This document shows positions 51,861-62,827 of a DNA stretch of 64,000 bases, in pieces (positions within the stretch are counted from its first letter, which is position 1; every line of letters begins with the position of its first letter). A model generated the notes under the pieces. It made no database searches. It saw only the letters and a program-made list of their open reading frames with translations, and had not been told where the DNA came from. Both the position numbers and the translations under genes were made by a program. The stretch comes from Absidia repens (taxonomy: Eukaryota; Mucoromycota; Mucoromycetes; Mucorales; Cunninghamellaceae), in contig MCGE01000007.1 in assembly GCA_002105175.1 (NCBI GenBank), forward strand, positions 1,674,001 to 1,738,000. Reading direction: 5' to 3'.

Positions 51861-52791
51861 ACAAATAAAAAAAATCTATTTGCTCTTTGTTGTTGGCTAT
51901 AGTATAGTGTATTGATTTGATAGTTGTTCGTAAAAGTTCGTATATAGATAAATTTGGTCGTAATGTATGAAGTCACTCGAGCTATGTTTTTAAAAAGAGA
52001 CATCAAATTTAGCCTACCAGTTGAACAATATCAATTCTGTTTTTATCAGACTTACATCGTTTGGCATAAAAGTTGATCTTTTGTCTTCAATCGTCGAGAA
52101 ATGAATGAGATTGGGTAGTAGGAGGAGGAGAAGGAGGAAGAGGAAGGGAGAAAAAAAAAAAAGAAGGAAAAAAGAAAATAAATAAATAAATAAAATTGTG
52201 CCTTTATATAAATAAACGCGAACGACAAAAGAAGAAAAAAAAAAAGGGAAAAATCGAGAAATACCCACTATTTTGCCTTCATTCGGAAATTAAAACGCCG
52301 CCATCAACCGTATAAAGAAAAGTAATGGAGTAAGAAAAGTGCGTGAACCTATATGGGTATGAGAGAGATCGGCAAACCATATTTTTTTTTTTCTCTTGAG
52401 TCACCCTCCGTTTTGATTTTTCTCTCTTAGTATTGTTTCTTTTTAAGTTTTTCTTGTCATCATATTGCAATGACATGATCCCATGATATCGTTGGAAAAA
52501 GATGCCTTGGTTTCCTTTTTATAACCATTCCCCACCTCTCCTTCACTCTCTTTCCTGCCACCCTTTTTCTGCGTTTCCTTTTTGAGACACGTGCCAGTTG
52601 CTTTTTATCACATAGATGGCCTCTTCTCCTGTCTTCTTTCCACTGCATACAACCATCCGGAATGAAGTACCGGTTTTGTCTTTGAGCCAAACCATAAGGA
52701 GGTGTTTTCAAGTGTCGGTCGCGCGACAGAAACATACGCATATATTTGGACACACATGTACTCTATAGACACACACACGCACACGCACACG

Positions 52792-52851
<60 letters not shown>

Positions 52852-53099
52852 CTCTCCAATATACTATGTACATAAACGTAAACATGCGTTCATGCACATT
52901 TGATCACCAGTACCGTCACTAACATCATCATTATGTATAATTTTTATCGTAAAATTGTCGATTTTAATTAAAAAAAAAAAAAACCAAAAAAAAGCAACAA
53001 CTAAATACTAAAATAAAAATATCATCAGCATGACTAACTATGCTACTATGCTAAAATACATAACCAAAACTATATTGTATCATCCAATTAGACTGTCAT
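51861..53099. other. Intergenic, 1.2 kb, with a compound microsatellite
   Basis: No gene supported. Purine-rich runs at about 52117-52180 and 52235-52258 lie upstream of the zinc-finger gene. A (CA)n tract at about 52769-52803 runs directly into a (TA)n tract at about 52804-52846. The right end is the 3' flank of the Grc3 gene. Confidence 0.6.
52769..52846. repeat. Compound (CA)n-(TA)n microsatellite
   Basis: About 35 bp of CA/CG-interrupted dinucleotide repeat followed without a gap by about 43 bp of perfect TA. Alternating purine-pyrimidine of this length can adopt Z-form or cruciform structures in principle. It has no coding role. Confidence 0.9.
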
Positions 53100-56000
53100 C
53101 TATCCAATTCGTTGTTGGGATCGTCGCATCACATTTCGTCGCAACTTTGGTGCACTGGAACCAATCGAATCGATGACATCGTGAGAGAGATACGGCACTT
53201 GGCGCCAAGGCACGCCACAGTTCTGATTACGCGCACCAACGTACTGATCCAGCATAATGTGGACTGGTATATCGAGATCCCCCTTGACTAAGGCATTGAC
53301 ATGGCAGAGATGATCCAAAGGCAATGGTGTAAGGAGATGAATGCGATGCTGTTCCGGATCGATGGCTCGAATGATGCCAAGACCATAACATGTGGTGGTA
53401 GATGGATTGGGCGGTGCGCTTGTCATTGGTGAATGATACTTGGGTGGAATCTGCACAGATGAAATAAAAACAAATCAGTCAGTCAACGTTTCTTTTCTTG
53501 CATTTTGCATTTTGCATTTTGCATTTTGCATTTTGCATATATTTTTTCATTTATCTGCATGATTTTTTTTTCCTTTTGACTTACCACCGCTAATGATTGT
53601 GATTTTGAACCTTTTTCTCCGTTGGTTGATGCTGCTTGTTGTGCATCAGTTTCTTCTTCCAATTCCATAGCTTCGCCTTCAGTCTTGTTGTTTGCGTTGC
53701 CAACCAGCCCAACCAAAGATCCATTCAGTGCATATAGTAATTGTGGAAGAGGCACATCCTCAAATAGCACCCAGATGCCTTGCAAATGTTGCCGCCAATC
53801 TATTGTCCATGGAACCCGGTTCACCAATCGAGGATTTACATTCCACCAACCACGTCCTTGTTGCCGTGTTCCAAACGCCTGTGCATCGTGATACATATAG
53901 GAGATCATCATTAGATTTCGTTGATCGATTGCTTGATATTTGTCCGCCATGGTGGAAGGTAATATAGTGCGCCGCTGACGTTGATTTGGTAACGATGGTA
54001 TGCTTTGGCTATCAGAGCTTGTCATGGTAGGTGCTTCAATAGACAAGAGGACAGGGTGGTGACCGGAGGGTGAAGTTTGCTGTGATGCCGTAACATGATC
54101 TGCGAAATATTCAGGTAAATTGTGTCCATAACCGCCAGATATACTGCTGAGGGAAAAGATATGTGTAGGTTCCACGTATTCCACTATCTTGAGCAAGAGG
54201 TCATAGCCAAGTCCTTTGATCCATCCACTCGTGTTTACCACAAGCGGTAATAATTGATACTGATTGGCATCGTGATCGGATATGGCATCGACTTCTTGGC
54301 GATATGTATGTAGAAGTTGATGAATGCAATCTTGGTAATATGTCGAGTCATTTTTTGGTGATGTTGATCCAATAAAGAAGCTTCGTTTCGATTTCAAGTT
54401 GAGATGAGTGAAGGCTGGTCCAAGAAGAGGAGATTCAACAATATTCAAAGAGACTAACCCAGATGGTGTAAATTCAGTTTGTCCTACGTCTGTTTCTAAA
54501 TATGCCACGCGTTGGTGACTTTAAAACAATGAATCAGTATATGCATCAAAGATAAGGTTCCGTTTACTATGCTGACCCTTTTTTTAATACTTACACTTTC
54601 AATAGTCTATTGATCATATATCGCGCGAACGATGACTTGCCGACATTTTTGGTACCACACACCATAGAGACCGATGGCGCTGAGCATTCTAGAAAATAAA
54701 AATCAGTAACATTACCTTCCATTTTGGCTCTAAGTATTATTTAATTACCTTGTTCAAATTTCAATACATCATCAACTTTCGCCGACCAAGAGGGTTCAAT
54801 TTTCATGGCCCTTACTTCAGGGGTGACTTTGGTAATCTGAAGAATCAACAATAAAGATTAGCTAACATTCAAACCATATCTATTGTATGTTTTTTTTGAG
54901 AAAGAGAAAGTTGGGGGGGGTGCTTACCGGTTGAAATCCAGCCATGTCTTCATACAGAGGTCCATCGTTCAGCACAAAGTCTTTCTTGTTATCCAGCCGG
55001 AAGAGATTTCTCAAAGAAGGATTGATGATCTCCAATTGTTCGACACCGCACCATTCCATATTCTTCACGATGATGATCGATTCGAGCGTGTCCCATCTTG
55101 GCATGAAGGATTCCAAAAGCGGGTTCAAATCCGAGTAAGTCGAGGTCAATGTGGGTGACGGTGAGACAATGGCAGTTTTTTCATAAGGGATAGATCGTAC
55201 CACGGTTAAAGCAGATGTTCGGGGCGAGAAAGTCGGGAAAAACGACACCGTATGGCTGGGTTCCAATGTCTTGTTCAGTTGAGTGGGAATATCATGACTT
55301 GAAGTGATCGTTGCGCCACCAATATCAATGGATCCAAATAATGTACCAATCAGTGAATACCCTAGGAATACCAATTGCTAATGCGAAGACAGATAAGAAA
55401 AAACGGGGTGAGCGAGAAATTCGGCTTGAGGGTATTTGTTCATATCATTATTAAAATTACCTGTCCTTTCTCAAATCCAATACAAAAATATGTTTCGCCT
55501 TCATGTTCAAATGGAATCGCGTTTTCAGGAGAGTACGTTGATACAGAATAGGGATCCAGTAGTTTATTAGCTCTATATAATCATAAAAATCGAATTTGGT
55601 AAGTACGCCATTTATGCCTTTTGTGTATAGGTGTTTGGTGCTTACACTTTCCATTGAGCCTTCTTCTTCCTTTCTTCGTTTTTCCATGATACTCCGCGTT
55701 CTTGATCTTCATTCGCCAATGTTATCTCTTCCTCTTCCATTTGTTCAGTTGGAGTAATAAAGACATCGGTATCTTCATTGTCATCCTCTTCTTGGTAGCC
55801 CACGTCAGATAAATTACTTGATTGTGATGGCGAAGATAGTGCTGGTAGCAGTGGTGGTGAATTGAATATTTTTCCAGGAATCCTATCGGAGTTGATGGTG
55901 GTGGTTGTGTCTATAGAGATTTCTGTGGAGTTGATCGGCGGTTCTGCTGAATTGGTGGACGCTTTTGTTGCTGCTTTCTTCGCACGTCGAGCTGCCAGGG

Positions 56001-56812
56001 CGCTGACGGGAGGTTCTGTTGGGTCGTTGGAAGCTTTGGTTGTATCGGTGGGATGTTCTGTTGAGTCGCTGGAAGCTACTGCTGCTAATTTCTTTGCGCG
56101 TCGAGCTGCCGCGGCACTGACTGGAGCGTTTGTAGGGCCGCTGGAAGGTTTGGTAGAGTCGGTAGTGGATTCTGTTCCGTTGGTGGAGGCTTTTTCTGCT
56201 GCTTTATTGGCACGTCGAGCTGCCACGGCACTGACGGGAGTTTTTGTTGAGTTGCTGGCAGGATCTGTTGAATCGGTGGATGTGTCTGCTTCTGCTTCCT
56301 TTGATTGTTGTGCGGTTGTCCAAGTGCTGGCAGGTTTCTTTGGTGCATTCAATTCTTCAATGTTAATGTCTTTCGTGTCATTTTCAGCCTTTTCACTGTC
56401 ATTCATGTCGTCAACTGTCTTCGTAACCGTTGTAGCAGAAGTGTTTTGATCTAAAAACGCGTCGTCACTTGTAAGGTTGGTGTCCTTGTCACCTTGGTCT
56501 ATTTCGTGATCGCTTGTTGAAGGTGCTGTAGATTGATCAGAATTGTCTTTGCGCTGCTTTTTAGTTGGTGGATTTGTTTCTGAGACAAAGATTTCTGGAA
56601 GGCATATAGAATCAAATGTATCCGAATCCAAGATTTGTAGTGTTTCCTCTAGTAGACAACATAAGGAATTAAATAAATCATTTGGTATTCCAATGTAATA
56701 TCAAATTGATCATCTTACCATCTGATGAATGTTTGTAGCTTGTAGAGGCGGATTCGTCTACTGAAGACCTTTTGTAGCGTTTGCGGTTTGCCCCAGTCTT
56801 TGTTGGTGCCAT
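53100..56812 (-). CDS. GRC3: Polynucleotide 5'-hydroxyl kinase Grc3/Nol9
   Basis: Eight exons (56719-56812, 55646-56648, 55461-55572, 54928-55377, 54749-54836, 54595-54688, 53585-54518, 53100-53450) encode 1041 aa. Grc3/Nol9 phosphorylates RNA 5'-OH ends in the nucleus and, with the Las1 nuclease, processes ITS2 of pre-rRNA. The Walker A motif is GTKNVGKS (residues 594-601), followed by AYLETDVGQTEFTPSG and the conserved LVVNTSGWIKGLGYDLL. The N-terminal 360 residues or so are disordered, with an NLS-like KKQRK near residue 55 and three tandem units carrying PVSAxAARRAxK. The family-like central beta domain begins at about ANKLLDPYSVSTYSPENA. The C-terminal domain includes GLGIIRAIDPEQHRIHLLTP. 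Longer than the yeast protein (632 aa), mainly because of the N-terminal repeats and Ser-rich inserts. The last intron contains a 7-bp tandem repeat. Confidence 0.93.
53499..53539. repeat. Heptanucleotide tandem repeat inside the last Grc3 intron
   Basis: About six perfect units of TTGCATT in a row within the intron spanning 53451-53584. It does not affect the splice sites. Translated in the antisense direction it gives a spurious repeated peptide, not a protein. Confidence 0.9.
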
Positions 56813-57011
56813 ATTATTGCAATAAATAAATAAAAAGAAGCAAAAAAAAGGTCGAAAAATTTTGGTCTGGAAAAGGTCACATAGAATTATAATCCAAATC
56901 ACCGCACGCATTTAAAATGCCGCCAGATTGGGAATTTTTATTGCAGGATATAAGAGTGAATAAAACAAAAATAATATGCATAGGTGTGGAGAATAGTAGA
57001 TAGATGAGGTT

Positions 57012-59208
57012 CTATTCTAAGTTAATTTGCGACATAATAGATGGAATCCCATCACGGTAAGAGGTGTGGCCATCCAAGTCGAGGGATACATTCTCGATAC
57101 CATCAAATGGAACAGGAGCAAGTCCGCTAACCTTAGTTTCCAAAGAGTGAAGACGATAAACATACGCTACGATAAAACGACAAGATATAATCAGTGTCCA
57201 GACCATACTTTGCAAAATACTGCTTTTTTGTATAATTTACCTAAAACCCAGTCATCAGCGGTGTAACAGTTTACAAATCGTCCAGCGACAACTGACTTCG
57301 CGTTCCCCCATAATTCGGCATCATCGCTCGGGATAGGCGCGCCCATCAGGACAACATGATCAATGGCGCCATAGATTTCCCGACGATATAGCTCTTGCAA
57401 ACACTGCCAAATGACCAAACTTCCACAGCTATAACCGATCTATTGTATCATCAAAGAGTTCATATCAACGAACGAGAAATAAACCCAACGATATGTTTTT
57501 TCTTACCAAATTGCAAGGACGATTTCCTTGGACCCTTTCAGCCAATGTATCAGCCAATACTATATATGTAAAAATTTCAGTCAATAATGTTTGATAAATT
57601 ATGTAACACTGTAATATCTTTTTTTACCTATTCCTGCTTTCCTACTTCGGTCAACAGCAACTTGCCAAGGAGAATCTATAACATCGGCCACCTTGAGTAG
57701 AGTCGCCGGTAATGCCACAGCCGCAAAAAAAGCGTGAAGAGCTGTTTGTTTCGCCACCTCCATGCCAGCGTATTTGAGTGCTGAATTAGCCAGAAATTTA
57801 CGAAACGCGTATCCCAGTTCTTGAAGTGTTTCCTTCTCATATTCCAGACAAAAAGTATCAGTAGGTTCCCGACTGCCTTCCAGTGCTTTGATCCATGGTG
57901 TCTAAATTATAAAAATACCCTTCATCAGTAAGTGCTTGCGGAGATATTTTCTCTGCTTACTTTTGTCTCGTTCACATCATCTAGTATAAATCCAGTGACA
58001 CAAATGGTAGCCTAAGCATAAAAGATGAATGTGAATCTGTTTGTAAATATGTCTATGATGGTTCCCTTCTGATTTGTTTACCTTCAACGTAGGAATTGGG
58101 GGTAGATCTTTATCCACCAAGATTTGTTCAAACCCAAACTCATTCAAACCTCGAGTTCGACGATGCATTTTAAAACCGGCAAGACCGCCACCTAAGTAAA
58201 TATAAAATGTCAATTGGTGTTATTGCGCCAGCTTGAAATCACCTTCATTGTGAGTAATATTTTACCTGTAAGACCAAAAAGACTAGTTACCAAAGCAATC
58301 CCACCAGCAGTAGCAAAGAAGGTAGCACCAGTCAAACCAACAATTAAAGGTGCCAACAACGGTGCCGCTAAACCACCAGTAAGAGCTATTTAAAAAACAA
58401 AAAGGGATACATAAGATATAAATCACAAAAGTTCAAAATCATTTTTGTTCGACTCTACCTATGACAGCGCCACCACCTACGACACCAGCACCAGTAGCCA
58501 ACCATCGAAACATTTTCTTTTTACTGTTGTTTTGGGCCATGGACGATTTTGCGGAAGAATTCATTTGAGCCGATTGATCACCAGGACCAATTTCACCATT
58601 AGATTTTTCTTGGAGAGTAAAATACATTTGCTGACCCAGACTTTTTTCTACCACCGATAGTTCTTGGCCGTTTAGCCCCATGGCTATAGTCAAAAAATAT
58701 AAAAACTGTCGCGTCCGCGCATCATAGATAATGTCAGTGGGTCCTTTGTCACCCCTTTAAACATGAAAAAGAAAATAAAAGGTGAGTAAAACATTCTGAA
58801 CAATCATATTGCAAAATATACTGGATATTCGTTTAGAAAGAACTTACTTTGTTGAGGCTTCATCCACATTCAAAGCGATTGATAACAGATCCAACAAAAT
58901 ATCGATACGAATATCCTTGGGTTTGCTGACAAGTTCCACCGCTTGCTGTAATGATAAAGAGGTTGACGTTGCTAGAAGATCCAAAATAAAATGATCAATA
59001 CATAGTTTTCCTTTTCTTCCTCACTACAGAGTGTTTTACTATACATACTTTTGTCTTCGGTTGTTAAGCCTATCCGAGGAAGAACTTTCTGCCACCACGG
59101 AATTGTCCAATTTGCACCGAGTTTGGATTCATTTTGCGCCAAGACAAACTGTATACAACGAGCTACTGCCAATTTTTGTTCACTTTGACATTCATGAATA
59201 TACACCAT
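57012..59208 (-). CDS. DUF726 membrane alpha/beta-hydrolase (TMCO4/Mil1 type)
   Basis: Ten exons (59049-59208, 58848-58971, 58459-58754, 58266-58385, 58082-58191, 57961-58011, 57628-57901, 57507-57559, 57241-57439, 57012-57166) encode 513 aa. DUF726 proteins include human TMCO4 and yeast Mil1 (YFL034W), which interacts with the AP-1 adaptor. Their enzymatic role is not settled. A Gly/Ala-rich hydrophobic region of about 60 residues (TGAGVVGGGAVIG through ATAGGIALVTSLFGLTGGG) probably forms two membrane segments near residues 195-250. Then FGFEQI, CVTGFILDD and a lipase-type nucleophile elbow GYSCGS (Gly398, Ser400, Gly402) are followed by HVVLMGAPIP, RFVNCYTADDWVL and a terminal GHTSYRD that could carry the catalytic His. 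The start is at MVYIHECQ. It reads away from the HAD gene, and its stop lies 200 bp upstream of the Grc3 start on the same strand. Confidence 0.93.
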
Positions 59209-59912
59209 GATATGCACCAGTAAGAAAGAAAAAGTAAAAGAGTTTTTTTTTTTTTGGTAAAGATAGAAAAAATAGCAAGGTTAATTTTTTTGAAATGCCG
59301 ATACCTGCAAAATCACACTAACTCAATGACTGCAAACCTTTCCTTTTTTAAACCTTATGGACATAACCAGTGACCGTTGACATCAAGAAATCACAAAAGT
59401 TTGTATTTCCTATGGTGAGTGAAAGAAAGAAAATCTATGCCAGATAGACAGTTTGATTTGGAAGCTTTCTATAGTACTAACAAAAAAAAAAAAAAAAAAA
59501 AAAAAGGCAGAGTAACAAAAAGGGCAAGTTAAGTTCTCCCTGGTAGGCAGGCCATTCCAAGATAGTAAAAGTAAACCTAGAACGGAAGGTGATATTCATC
59601 GGTCAACTTGGAACAGAAAGGTATCCGATTAGTCTAACGGTGCATTCCGCAAATGTACTACCATGATAAAGCCCTTACATAAAAAGTTTTGCATTATGCC
59701 ACTTGGGTGTGATGTTGGTCCAAATCATCTCATTGAGGAGGGGTGGGGAGGGGCAGCGTTGTAACCTGGTCCTTTTTTTTTGATTTTCAATTGGCCAGTA
59801 TTTTTTTGGGCTCGGCAGGCTCACAGCGGTAATTGAAATACTAAAAATAACATTTTGAAATTTTTATTTTACCTTCTTGCTCTTCACCTCAATTTTATTT
59901 ATTTATTCTATC
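59209..59912. other. Divergent intergenic region, 0.7 kb
   Basis: Between the divergent DUF726 and HAD phosphatase genes. Contains an A tract of about 24 nt at 59481-59504. A CGATTAGTCTAACGG-like segment near 59628 recalls a tRNA D-arm but has no fitting partner arms. No gene seen. Confidence 0.6.
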
Positions 59913-60967
59913 ATGACCACTCCCAAAATCACACATTGCATCTTCGACATGGTAAGTGTATTTTATAGTTATTTGGTTTATTTAGTACCATGAGCATTTC
60001 GGTTAGCGTTTGCTTTCATTTTCATTGCGGTGTTGGTTGCTAAAGAACACTTTCTTGTAAACCAAAGGATGGATTGCTTTTAGATACGGAACGTGTTTAC
60101 ACCGAAGTTACGCAAGAAATCCTCGATCAATATGCAAATGGTGCCAAGTTTACATGGGATGTCAAGAGTAAGCTAATGGGTCGTACCGGGGATGAAGTAA
60201 GTAAACATAGTGATCATGCTGAGATTGATTGACACTCTTTTTGTTACTACTTAACAGAGTGCCAAGATGGTGGTTGATACCTACAAACTGCCTATGTCTG
60301 TGCAAGAATACCTTGATATTACAGCGAAGATTCAACATGAAAAATTCCCTTTAGTACGCCCTTTGGATGGTGTTGAACGATTAATCCGTCATTTACATAT
60401 GCACAACATTCCCATTGCTGTAGCGACATCATCAACGCGCTCCAAATTCGAACTGAAGACGTCTCAAAACCAAGAACTATTTGCTCTCTTTGATCATATT
60501 GTGTGCGGTGATGATGATGGCATCAAAAATGGAAAACCTTCCCCAGATCTCTTTTTGGTAGCTCAGGAACGCTTGGGTAATCCTCCTTCCGACCAATGTC
60601 TTGTCTTTGAAGATGCGGTCAATGGCGTGGAAGCAGGATTGAATGCCAAAATGCATGTAAGTGAATGAATGATGGAGTGGTTATTAACATGGGAGTATAA
60701 TTTCTCATATTTTGATTCTACTGTAGGTGATCTGGATTCCTGATGAAAACATTCTGAAGTTGTCAAACGATGGAGAAACGCATGGTGCTATTCAAGTTTT
60801 GAAATCCATGGCTCATTTTGATCCTTTGGTAAGAGAGGACGAGCGGCCGAAAATCGTAGCAATCAACACAGACTGACTAATGCATTGTTTTCTCATCATA
60901 GACATTCGAGTTACCTGCATTTGGCCCCAAGGGTCCCGAAATCATCACACACGCGAACTTGGCTTAG
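59913..60967 (+). CDS. HAD-superfamily phosphatase (pseudouridine-5'-phosphatase/HDHD1-like)
   Basis: Five exons (59913-59951, 60068-60196, 60258-60656, 60727-60828, 60902-60967) give 244 aa. Motif I FDMDG carries the nucleophile Asp12 and the acid/base Asp14, and is split by the first intron between Met13 and Asp14. Motif II is VATSS, motif III Lys is in [12 protein letters not shown], and motif IV is [12 protein letters not shown]. The cap segment KLMGRTGDE fits the beta-phosphoglucomutase/HDHD1 subgroup (C1 cap). The length and the [11 protein letters not shown] context match HDHD1-type pseudouridine-5'-phosphatases. Related sugar-phosphate phosphatases (Gpp1/Dog type) cannot be excluded from sequence alone. 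Probably cytosolic, with no targeting signal seen. Confidence 0.9.
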
Positions 60968-61210
60968 TAGATTATTTAGTTAACTTATTATTTTTACCTC
61001 TTATACAATTCTGAAATAAAATAAAAAAACTCGGTTTGCCTTGAAACATTTGTGTAACATATTATTTTCACATAGTCTTATATTGGTTGTTCAAACAATC
61101 AATAATAATGCCGTGCCGGCGTTTGAAAACACATGACAATAGATTGGAAATTTAGACTTTTTTTTTCTTCCCCTTCCTTTCCATTTTATTTTTTATCTCG
61201 ACTATCGATT

Positions 61211-62395
61211 ATGAAACCTGCAATACCAACCGATGATCCCGATACAATACAATGGTTTATTATAGGTGCCTACCAAGCTGGTGCTTCTGAAACCGAAATA
61301 GTCTCCATGACAAACTTGTCAAGATTCATTATCCACAACACCATCTCTTCATTTAAAAAAACTGGCAACCCAAACTTGAGAAGACGGAAAAGTAAGTACC
61401 ATTAATTATGTCTATTGATAAACAATTCTATTTACTCTTTACCACTATGTATTATGATGTTTATAATACTTCTCATTTGTATAGGTAGGAAACGGTCAAC
61501 AAAACTCGACACCCTTCACTGTGATAGTTTGACTGATACAGAAGACAATAATTCTGACTGCAGCTCTGATGCGCATTATGTTGCCACAGACTATGTTGAC
61601 ATGGATACTGGGATCCAGGTATATCTTTCAAAAGCAATCAAATATAATATGGCTGTTGATTTATCATCAGATGGAACCTAACTATGAAAATGAACTGGTC
61701 CTTACAATCTTATGTTGTTGTTTTTTTCTTATCACCAAATCAACAGGAGATCAACCAACGTAAAGGACGACTTTATCGAAAACGAACTAAACCATTTCAA
61801 CCAAAAAGAAGCTCGACAGCTACAGATACGATTGATTACATCTTACACAAAGGCCAGAAATACGAAAAAAAAGTAAGATGATGGAAATACAATGCAGAAC
61901 AAGTGTCTTCATCTCAGCATTCATACTCCCTTTCACCATTTTATTTCATCTTAGAATATCTCATCAATACAAAAACCACAAAAACAGCAAAGACAACTAA
62001 AGCAGCATGATTACAATGGTACTATCATCCCATCCTCCTCATCTCAATCGCATGAACACATACCACCGAAATTACAACCAACACTAACGAAACATACCAT
62101 GGACTTACAGTTGAATCGTGCAATGGAAAATACCTCACCACATTCAACAATCCCCTTGTGTTCTTCTGATCACCACAGATACAAACAAAGCAACTCCTCT
62201 AACGAAACCAACATTTGGACTCGAAAAGACGACAAACTTTTATTACAGCATGTCCTTACCCGTATGGGGCGCTGGGATGAACTGAATCAACTCTTTGACG
62301 GAAGGCACTCAGGAATGGATTGTGTAGAAAGATGGGGCGTTTTACAACATTACTTATTCAAGCAATTGAATAAAAATGGAACCAATGGTTGGTGA
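61211..62395 (+). CDS. Putative DNA-binding protein: N-terminal HTH-like plus C-terminal SANT/Myb-like region
   Basis: Four exons (61211-61391, 61485-61618, 61747-61872, 61955-62395) encode 293 aa. Residues 10-60 (IQWFIIGAYQAGASETEIVS, then a second helix and an RRRK basic end) resemble the homeodomain-like HTH of transposase-type and regulatory proteins that starts with a long helix and an A-G-xS turn. The middle is acidic/Ser-rich, then strongly basic (RKGRLYRKRTKPFQPKR), then disordered Gln/Ser-rich. Residues about 230-280 (NIWTRKDDKLLLQHVLTRMG, then RWDELNQLFDGRH and CVERWGVL) have the Trp spacing and helical pattern of a SANT/Myb repeat. No family name can be given. It could be a regulator or a domesticated transposon-derived protein. 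Start at the first Met after a T-rich leader; a longer in-frame start at 61133 is less likely. Confidence 0.78.
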
Positions 62396-62792
62396 TTTTC
62401 TTGCTACTTTCCAAATTCCTGCTTATATCTTATCATATATCATATTTCATATCCCCACTCACCTCATTAGTTATTATAGTTATTCCCTTTAGTTCTGTTT
62501 GTACTATCTGATCACTTCAATCCAATAAAATATATATCATTTTCTCATATTCATTATTATGCTCTTGTTTCGCCTTTTTGTCTCTTTTTATTTAAATTTG
62601 TATATCGCTATCATCATTATTACTTTTTATAAAACAACTGGGCTATTACTTGTTTCGTTTTTTTATTTTTTTTTATTTTTATCTCAGTCCATGTAGTAGC
62701 CATATAGCATAGCAATCGATCAGCCGATATATAGTTAAATATGGACGTTTTCTGCTGATAGCACAAATTTATGGTTATGAGACCAAATTCCT

Positions 62793-62827
<35 letters not shown>

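Noticed and set aside
52056..52067. Upstream 12-nt exon MPND before the zinc-finger gene
   Set aside because: Its phase does not match the finger exon, and no connecting exon was found; an in-frame Met at 51860 suffices.
55862..56449. 195-codon plus-strand ORF, Ala/Val/Ser-rich
   Set aside because: Antisense shadow of the repeated N-terminal region of the Grc3 gene.
59620..59700. Possible tRNA D-arm near GATTAGTCTAACGG
   Set aside because: The remaining arms and an anticodon loop cannot be drawn, and there is no B box.
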